Shown: positions 55,263 to 64,000 of the stretch, one piece after another
How positions within the stretch are numbered: the first letter of the stretch is position 1
Layout of the letters: every line of letters starts with the position of its first letter
From: Epiperipatus broadwayi
Taxonomy: Eukaryota > Onychophora > Udeonychophora > Euonychophora > Peripatidae
Length of the DNA stretch: 64,000 nucleotides
Assembly: GCA_028023455.1 (NCBI GenBank)
Contig: JAQFVV010013326.1
Location: 45,001 to 109,000, forward strand
Reading direction: 5' to 3'
Program-made: the position numbers and the translations under genes
Notes under the pieces: generated by a model
Databases searched by the model: none
Seen by the model: only the letters and a program-made list of their open reading frames with translations
What the model was told of the DNA's origin: nothing

Positions 55263-58200
55263 ATTCAGCAATGCAAATAAAAAGAAGTGGAAGGAAATTT
55301 AAAATTATTATAATTGTTTAGATCTCAATATAGAACTTTTTTATTTCTCCTAAAAGCAAGATTTTTTTTCCAAGTGCTATTTTTTTGCCTTAATGTGCAA
55401 GAATTTATACATTTACTCATTTTTTTAACTCACAATATAAACTATTCTTATACATTTACCATAAAATTTGAGATATTTGAAACATGTAAATGACTCCTAA
55501 GATATCTTACAAATGAGCTATTCTTTTCAGTTAATCCATGTCATCACACTATAAAAATGTTCTGTATTATAATTGACATTCATATCTAAAAATCATTCCA
55601 ATACCTGACCCATTTATAAGTTATAATTTAAATAGATGCAATTTTGCCCTTTACTAAAAAAATTGAAATATTAAACAAAAATAGAATTAGGCAGACGTAA
55701 AAATATAATAAAATTGAACTCTAAATTTAAAGTTAAATAAAAACGCATTAGAAAGATTCAAAAGTTAAAAAAAATAAGCAGAAGTGATGGAGCTAGGTTG
55801 TGATGCATTGACCTTTTGCTCCGGAGTCTGCTCTCCTACTAGTCTACTAAACCATGCAGACTTTTTTGGAGTTAGAAGGTATAATGATTTCCGATTTAAT
55901 AAAGTATGATTGACAATTATTTATAAAAGTATTAAAAGGTTTTAACAACTAATGACAGCATTCTAATGAACTTAGACGACAAATTGGTATACATATATAT
56001 ATATATGCAGTGTATGTGTGTATGTAAGTAAAACGAGTTATTCTAATAATATTAGAAATGGATAATCCTAATAAAATATTTGGGGAAAAAAACTGTTACA
56101 GCAAAAATGTAAATATACTTGCTAAAATTAAAAAAATAAATTAATACAAAAATATTCAAAAGTGAGGCACTTAAAATATAAAAACGTGCTTTAAAAATTA
56201 ACTATAAATTATTTAAAAAGTATTATAATTAGTAAAAAAGCAAAAATAAAAACTATTTCACGGACAATATAATAAAATGATTAATACGACTAGTATTAGT
56301 AAAAAATATTACATGCAAAACTAGAAATATAAAAGTCACAAAAAGTGTAGTTAAAGTTACTTAAAAAAAAAAAAAAAAGCAAAACGTTGATTCTGATCCT
56401 ATAAGCTAACGAAGAAAAATGATCATACCGGTTCGGTTCCCTTGTCCATTTGAAAACATAGTCACAAAGTAAGAGGAAGTAGAAATCACCGGAAAGGAAT
56501 AATAAAAAAAAAAAAAATGAAAAAAAAAAAAATAATGCATAAAAAATAATTAATTAATACATTTAAAAATAAATGCTATAAATAGTAAAATTCGGTTTCA
56601 GAATAAAATTAATCAAAAAAAGAAGATAAAATCAGCTGCATGTGGCTATTTAAGTGTTATAAAAGTTTGTATTCTTAAACAATATTTTGTAATAGCTAAC
56701 ATTAACTTTAAGTATGTAGTCTCTACACTGAATGTTCTAACTGTTGAGAAAAATCATTTCTCATTATATCATACTAAGTCATACCAGGAAGATTCAAAAT
56801 ATTTAAAGAGACTCCTTCAGTGTTTCTTCTCAGAAAAATAATGAAGAAAAAAAAGACTAATTAGTAAATCAAAAGTCAACTAAGAGATATTACTGCAGGA
56901 TTTTATTTTTTGTTGTTTTATCCTCTAGCTAAAAGTGATTGAATACAGCGCTCAGATTGAGATGTAAGATGGTTGCCTAAATGAATAAAAAAAAAAAGAA
57001 AACTTAATGTTTTCTGAAAAATCTCTTCTACCTGAAGAAAATGTTCATGTTTTTCCATATTTTAGTCACAGGTTATGAATACATTAACCATTGTAAAATT
57101 ACAATTGGGACTTTAATATTCTGATTTGAATTGTACATACATTAGATCATGTAAATGATAACTTTTTTTTGTGTTGTTTACATCAATGCTTTATTCTTTA
57201 GTATCACACTTTTCTTTGCAAAATAAAATGTAATACAAATCTATTTATATTTGCTTTTCTAATTCTTATATGAAAAGCCAATCTGTCAAGTGAAATCTGA
57301 ATGGCTACAAGCTGCATATCATATCACACACCATTTTCATATATCTTGATTTCCAATAACTTTATGAATTGAAAAATGTGTCTGTCTCAGTATCATTGTA
57401 AATTTATCTTGTATAATATAAGTATTTGCCCTTTTTGTTTATCATTAGCAGTATCGCATTCTCATTGCATTCTAAACATAAATAATTTTATTTTTATAAG
57501 GTTTATAATCCATGTTTGTATTTTTCATGCATCACTCCAACAAGATAATCACCTGAGATGGTCACTGATTATAGCATGACAAAATGAGGAGTAGATTTAT
57601 TTGATCAGAAATGTGCTAATTAATCAACCTGCAAGATATTGGTCAATAACAATTTTCTTCTAAATGTAAAATATTTCAACTGCCAATTCATTTTTTATAT
57701 CAAAATTAAAAAAAGGTCAAATAAAATTCAATGTATATATAAAATTATTAACAAAATTCCAAACTGTACATTATGCAGAAGATTGCTCACATGTAACCCA
57801 TACATACACACAAAAAATTGGGTCTGTATTTTAGGAATATTAGTTATGACTGAGCTATTATTAATGGCAGTGATAATAATCTAAATGACAAAATACTTCA
57901 AGTAAAATAAACTTGTCACACTGTCCTCACCAGATGAAAAGAAAATCTTTTTTATGTATGCAAAACACATAGAAGACCAATTTATACAACACACATCAGA
58001 AAATATGTAGTAAATCATTTAAAAATTATCTACAGTTTTTTTTAAATGTTCATTGAGAACACAAATGATATAAAATACTGCACTTACACAAGCAGTATGA
58101 GATAACAGTTGTAGTGTTTATGTTATAAAATTCACTATAGTCATTGCAAATTCATTGGAATGAATTTCTAATCATACTCAAATATTAACAAATGATCATT

Positions 58201-58867
58201 CAATATGACACTAGTAATGTTTGTAAACCAAAATATGACAACAAAGCATAATGGATTGATGAAAATGCTATCATTATTATGATTATAATTTATTAGAAGT
58301 GCTGCATTAAATTATACACAAACATAAAACAAAAAGTACTAATGAAGATAATAAATCTTGCAAATACCTATTACAAAATGCAGACATACTTTTAGATATT
58401 TTCATAATTATTTTCAATTGGAAATTTTTTAAATTTGGGAAGAAATGTTTTAAATTTGGGGTCAAATTGAAAAAGTTTCCAGTTGAAAATGGTTACCAAA
58501 ATAAATGAAAATACTTGTGCATTTTGTAACAGTTGCTAGTAAGATTTATAATCACAGTTATAATTTTATTGTTATATTGTCATTGCAATAATTAATCTTT
58601 AATGGGTATTATCTTTGATTTATCCAAACGATATTAAGATTAAATAATATGAACTTGTAGAAATAATTTATATAATAATCAGATGTTTATGAGTATACTT
58701 TTAAAATTTCTCAACATTAAATTAATAAAAAATGATTCAGTGTATATCTATATATATGTAGTAAAACAAAAGTTAAATTTATAAAAGTTAATATATCTGC
58801 ATGAAATATATATATATATTTGGCTATAACTAGTTTTAAATTATGTATTCTATTTCTGCAACATCTA
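55263..58867. other. AT-rich non-coding sequence with a tRNA-like relic
   Basis: No protein gene recognised. At about 55,788-55,862 the minus strand reads TGCATGGTTTAGTAGACTAG (A-box-like) then GAGCAGACTCCGGAGC and GGTCAATGCATC (poor B box), which may be a decayed tRNA-derived sequence. Other reading frames (57,376-57,579; 57,639-57,884) carry no motif. Confidence 0.5.
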
Positions 58868-60038
58868 CACCTGGGTCTCTTTTTACGCGGACTTATTTAA
58901 CATGATTTTGAAGTTATGCAATTCATGTTTCAATAATGCATCTATTACTTTAAATAATAAATTCCACGCACTTACGTTATATTGAAAGTAATAGCACATT
59001 ATTGGAATTCGACTTTCATGTTAGTAATTTCAATATTTTCAGTGCTTTATAATAGTAAGATTTTATGCAATAATGAAATTAAAATCATGATTTCCACATT
59101 TTATGTATACACACATTAAATTTTACAAGATTATAATGTAAATTTGTTTAAACATTGTGCATGTTAATTTTGCATTTTAAATCACATTCTGTTTTTGCTT
59201 TTTAAAAAAGAACGTAATCAATTATTAATCATTTAGTGTCCGCAAGTTTATTTTTAAAAGGTGAGTAATAGCAGTGAAACGAAATTTGATTTTTAAATGG
59301 AATTGAAAATTAAAAAATTAAAAATAAAAATAAAAGTTTAGATACAGAAAAAAATGTAGAAAAAGATAATGAAACAAAAGTGGAACCTGTTTCTTTCACT
59401 TCAAAAATGATTCGAGAAGGTCTTCAACTTTTTAATCAGTTGGCAAATTATTTTCTTACTAATGACAACAATCATGAATGTGCCCTTAAATTCCAATGAG
59501 AGCTAAATGGTTGTATGTCTGGATATCACAAGCTTCATAAACAATAAAATCATCGTCTCAAAGATTAATTACTAATTATGTTGTCACTAGAAAACCATTA
59601 ACACAACAGCATGAGAGTGAAGTTGGTGCTAGTTGTAGTTCCTCTTGTGAAGAATCTTTACCAGTTTGCAAACAAACCTATTTATTGTCAAATAGCGTTA
59701 ATAATTAAAACGTGTATAAAAAATGTAAATTACTGTACTGTAAATTATGCATAAAAATATATTATTTTGAATAAAATTAAATATTATAGTTTAAAAAAGT
59801 TTGTCTTGTATCAATTTTTTTCAAATATGAAATTTTTTATTGGTCATATTTTATTTCATTATTTTTTTTGCGCGAATTTTAAAGTAATTTTATGTTGGTG
59901 CTTTGCTTTTATGAGAATTTTGAAAAATCACAGTCCACATCCCCCCTTTTTTAAGGTAAGTTACGTCTATTTTTGCACAATTTTGTTTGCGCGTGTTTTC
60001 TGAGGAACCTATCTATCGCGTAAAATGAGACCCAGGTG
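58868..60038 (+). mobile_element. Pogo/Tigger-like DNA transposon (1.17 kb) with TA duplication
   Basis: Starts CACCTGGGTCTCTTTTTACG at 58,868 and ends with the reverse complement of CACCTGGGTCTCATTTTACG at 60,038, an inverted repeat of at least 22 bp with one mismatch. TA dinucleotides flank both ends (58,866-58,867 and 60,039-60,040), as in Tc1/mariner-superfamily elements. Interior holds a partial transposase trace. The catalytic DDE region is missing, so it is non-autonomous. Confidence 0.82.
59340..59708 (+). pseudogene. Transposase C-terminal remnant (pogo/Tigger-like)
   Basis: An open stretch reads SKMIREGLQLFNQLANYFLT, then ALKFQ-stop-ELNGCMSGYHKLHKQ-stop and, after a frame change, RLITNYVVTRKPLTQQHE through a stop at 59,706-59,708. 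The leucine-rich pair of helices followed by a short basic region and QTTI/LITNY-type tail resembles the C-terminus of pogo/Tigger/jerky proteins; this assignment rests on the pattern and the TA-flanked TIRs and is moderate. Stops make it non-functional. Confidence 0.5.
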
Positions 60039-60040
60039 TA

Positions 60041-60107
60041 TATTGTTTTACATTATATTAAATATTGACATATTAAACATTATTAGGCTAAATTGAGTTT
60101 TGTTTCA

Positions 60108-60139
<32 letters not shown>

Positions 60140-61049
60140 CTTAAAAAATGTTAGATTAAATCATCTTTAAATAGCCCACCCAAGGTTAGATACACTTCTT
60201 ACAGTCCTTCACAAAAAAAATACAAAAAAGAAAATTCTGATTGAGGATTTTTTAACAATTTTTATTTCTTGTCTTCTGACTAACTAGATATTCATTTACA
60301 GATGAATGACTAAATATGATAACTATATAGGCTGCATTATTGTCTATTTACCAAAGCCAATAAAACTGATTTTGCAAGTTACCTGGTACAGATATGATAC
60401 CTCAAACAGGCAGATGATAATTCTTGTCCTCATTTTACTGTAAATTTTTTATAAATGTATACTTTCTTCCCCAAATATATTTCTACTCATCTAAGCAATA
60501 GCTATTATGGAAAAACAATAATTATTGATCTCAGTTCACAGTAGTTTTTCATTTTGAACATGATTTCTTTTAACATCCATTTTTTAGAATCATATCAAAT
60601 TGTTTTATAATCTCTAATGTTTAGACATATATCTGATAATTTTATTAAAATGCATTTATAAACAGTCACTGCTGTGTGTGTAAAAATATTTAAAAAATAG
60701 CATGATGCATGTATTTTTAATAAGTTTTATCTAGGATATAATCAGGCAAAATACCATTTAAAACTGGCATCACAAACTCACATCATACCATCTAGTAATA
60801 ATATTTGTTTTACCAACATTTAAACCAAAATCAAAATCATTAAGTTTATGATCTAGCTTTATATAAAAACAAATGTACATCAGACATGTTAAAACGAAAT
60901 ATTTTGGTTTCCACAAATATTACATATTAAAAACATTGCAGTTTATTTTTTTGTTATGGACTCACGCATACACATATATATATATATATATGAGTCTAAT
61001 AATAAATAATATTTTTATACGGAATAAATCTAAGCACATGATAATTGCA
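60041..61049. other. AT-rich non-coding sequence
   Basis: A (TA)n run at about 60,108-60,135 follows the transposon. No gene recognised. Confidence 0.6.
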
Positions 61050-61054
61050 TGATT

Positions 61055-61312
61055 GAACTGCATCTAGCGGTCACGTTTAACAACTTTTTACAGTCAGAAA
61101 GTGGATCATTTTTTACTTATTAAAATGTTTATATAGAAAGTTATCAGAAATAACAGCAGCTAGAAAACATTTTTAGTTCAGGCCCACTTAAGATTATTTT
61201 CTAGCTATTGTTGTTTCTGATAACTCTATACAAACTTCTAAAATAGAGTAAGAAATGATCTATTTTCTTATTGTAAAATGATAGCAAATATGGCAGCTAG
61301 AGGGCAATTTAA
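61055..61312. repeat. Hairpin MITE-like element
   Basis: Arms of about 115 bp: the left one has GGATCATTTTTTACT, GTTATCAGAAATAACA and AGCTAGAAAA, and the right one carries the reverse complements (TTTTCTAGCTATTGTTG, TTTCTGATAAC, GAAATGATC). A 25-bp centre separates them. No coding sequence. Confidence 0.7.
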
Positions 61313-64000
61313 ATATTAATTAAATAGATTTGGTAATTATCACATGACTTTATATATATATATAATCAGAATAAATGCAGATAATCAAAATATTCTTTAT
61401 AGAATAAATATTGAAATAAAAATGTAATAAAATCCATGGTTGTAATGCAACTTACAAATAATTATTATAAACTGTAGAAATACTTTCAATTATCTTCTTA
61501 ACATTCTTCAACTGAAAGTCCTTCTGTGGTTTATTATCGTTTTCACTGTTATATATTATTAGTTTTATTACAATTTTGTTACAGTAATTATTCTGTAACA
61601 GACATTTTATTTTATTTACACACACATATATATATAATTTTGTTTTAACTTTCATTGAATATATATAATAAATTTTAATTTCAAAAACTTTATCAAAAAG
61701 TATGTTACAGTTACCTCAAATTTCACATGAGTAGGATAGTGTAAGAAAATAAAAAATGTATAAGTTTGACATGTAATTACATGTAAAGTACATTGCTGTG
61801 AATCTTCATTTGGTAAAAAATCATTAATATGCATTATAGGATATTATTTTCTTATCTAGATATATCGTTTAAGAATCACATTTCCTATAAATACATTTAC
61901 TTCTTTCTCAATATATTTCTGACCAGGTATTGGGTTATTAGTTTATTATAATATTTTATAATAATTATACAATGTATATAATTATTTACTTCATGAAATA
62001 TATCAACATACTTATGCAAAATGTATTACATTTATAAAAAAATCAATGTTTAGGAGCTCATTTCCATACAAATTAGTTTCAAATGTGATGTAGCAGTAAT
62101 GTTGCTATGGAGACTATTAATCATCATTTATAGCTCCCAAGCCTAAAGTACTTTTTATTCTATTGTTCAATAATAGTATTTTTTATCATAGGTTTAAAAG
62201 CTGTTAATAAGTAATAGACTTAATGAATATTTGAACATTGTGAATTACCACAGGTGATTGATAGATTCCGTAGAAACACCATTGCTTAAACATATTTCAA
62301 AATAATTTACATGGAAATAAACTCATATTTTAATTTATTTATATTTTAAAATCCATAAAAATTCAAATCAAATATATGTATATCATATCTTTTCCTTAAA
62401 GGATAAACTACTGAACAAAAGAATTTGGCTAATTATGATATAACAATATTGAACTGCAATTACATTACATGAATAATAAGTATTAAAATAATACTATTCT
62501 GACTAGCTTAAGATACATTACTAAGATACAATATCTAATAAAATAATATCTTTCAATAATTAAATATAAATGAAAGTTATTAAATTAAAATATCATAACA
62601 CTTAGGTTCATAATAAATAATTATGGTTCCAACTATAATACTTAACTCATTCATTTCACTAATAAATTCAACTTATAACTAACTCAAGATTATAATAAAA
62701 TGTACTTCTATCAAAATAACAAATATAATTATGAAACTTTCTACACAAGATGTTCAGTAAGGTACACTGTCTTAAATATTGAGAATACACCCCAAAAGAT
62801 ACATTCCCAATGGCATAAGAATATTACCCCACCAAATGCACCTACTAAAATACTATGTAATATTCTCATGTTTCTAAACATACACATCTAATAATCCTAA
62901 AATATAATTTATAAATTTATCACAGAAATATTTCTTTAATTAAAATACTAATAATTTTACTCATCTTTCTATAAGAAATTTACAATTATCCAAAATAATA
63001 ATAATAATAATCTCAGTTTTATTTCTAATATCTAATAATAAAATAAATTAATTAACTAACACCCTGTAGTTAAATAAGATGAGAGATTTTACATGATATC
63101 TAACTACTCTTTCAAAATAATAACAATAAGCAACTAAAATAATGACTCTCAACATTGAATCTATTTAATGATTAATGTTTAGTAATAAAACAAATAATAT
63201 AATAAAATTTTAGTTAAAACATTGTACAATTTTTCCTTGTTTAATGTGGCATTCTTAAAAATATAATGTATTTGAATATTGTGGCAATATCATGTATAAC
63301 TCTCATTGGTGTTGTATCAGTTTAAAAATAATTACCAATGATCATACCTTCTATGGCAATAATAATATACTTTGTTACTTAATCAAATATAATAAAAATA
63401 ATAACTAAGTAATCCTTAAGGATCATGTATCAAATAAGTAATATGTCAAATTATTAATTCCTGTGAATCATGCATGTAAAATGAAATATCAAATAAACAA
63501 CATGCAGATAAATCACAACTCGACTAAGATAAGTTTCAAAAACAAGTTAACAAATGTATTTATAAATTAACAATATCATACTATTACAATATAATAACAA
63601 CATAATATAAAAAAAATATTACCAAAAGTAAAATAAGAATTAACATTATTTAACATAAAAATATATTTACAATAAATCTTAGCAAAAAATACAAGAAATA
63701 AAATAAGATAGCCTTCACACTGGCCATTTCTAAGTAAAATAAAACTTACAACAGTAATGACAATATGTAATCCACATTCAACTAAATAATATTCTATTAT
63801 TTGTATTGGGAATAGTTACAATAAATTTCCCAATTTCTAAGAAAACTTAATATCACACTTATACTGTTATAAAATATACTTTTTATGATGTATTGCATCA
63901 ATATAAATTTATATTTTAAAATATACTTCTTAAAGTCAAACAAATAAAATATTAAAAGAAAAATTATTAAAGACTTTCTTTGAAGTTTAGCAAAGTATCA
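61313..64000. other. AT-rich non-coding sequence
   Basis: The frame 61,452-61,655 (minus) includes a segment distantly similar to the PLE-B flank at 54.1 kb and is not a gene. Extremely AT-rich with TAA/ATA-rich patches to the window end; no gene or RNA recognised. Confidence 0.6.

Noticed and set aside
55788-55862. Functional tRNA gene on the minus strand
   Set aside because: A-box-like start, but the B box is poor and no complete cloverleaf can be drawn; at most a relic.

Overview
This is a eukaryotic, very AT-rich, intron/intergenic-like window with no bacterial features and no complete host gene that I can recognise. The transposon families (Penelope-like, Ty3/Gypsy-type, an APE-type non-LTR retrotransposon, BED-finger hAT, pogo/Tigger-like DNA transposon, tRNA-derived SINEs), together with long (AAT)n and (TATC)n microsatellites, point to an invertebrate animal genome. 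I cannot name the species from the sequence.

Layout. 1-12.5 kb is mostly AT-rich desert with small hairpin repeats, a tRNA-derived SINE (4.9 kb), a possible TIR element (5.3-6.2 kb) and a CpG-rich patch (10.7-11.2 kb). 12.6-13.8 kb holds the 3' end of an APE-type LINE (minus strand) between two long (ATT)n arrays. 14.35-15.47 kb is a degenerate TATC tract. 15.47-25.26 kb is a nested mobile-element complex: a minus-strand Penelope-like element (PLE) is split by a 4.7-kb Ty3/Gypsy-type LTR retrotransposon (17,573-22,311, 373-bp LTRs), and a second, plus-strand PLE copy of the same family lies immediately to the right, sharing the middle terminal repeat in inverted orientation. 27.6-27.95 kb has a CCAAT box, a TATA box, an ATG and a splice-donor-like site and is the only stretch that resembles the start of a host gene. 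35.65-38.30 kb is a decayed hAT transposon with BED finger, terminal inverted repeats and an imperfect 8-bp target duplication. 39.2-41.7 kb holds a fold-back repeat with 14-bp flanking direct repeats, a degenerate minisatellite and a hairpin MITE. 41.7-44.1 kb is a diverged copy of the LINE family. 45.0-49.55 kb is a fold-back repeat followed by the longest LINE copy, again bounded on both sides by (AAT)n. 50.9-52.45 kb is a nested set of inverted SINE-like repeats related to the 39-kb one. 52.8-60.04 kb has two copies of a pogo/Tigger-like element in opposite orientation and a fragment of a second PLE family. The rest is AT-rich sequence with a few more hairpin elements.

Nothing here forms a working operon or pathway; every protein-coding trace except the possible first exon is a mobile-element remnant carrying stops or frameshifts. 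The most notable pattern is that both close copies of the LINE family are inserted between long (AAT)n runs read in the same polarity, which suggests an APE-type retrotransposon that targets, or is primed on, the AAT microsatellite.
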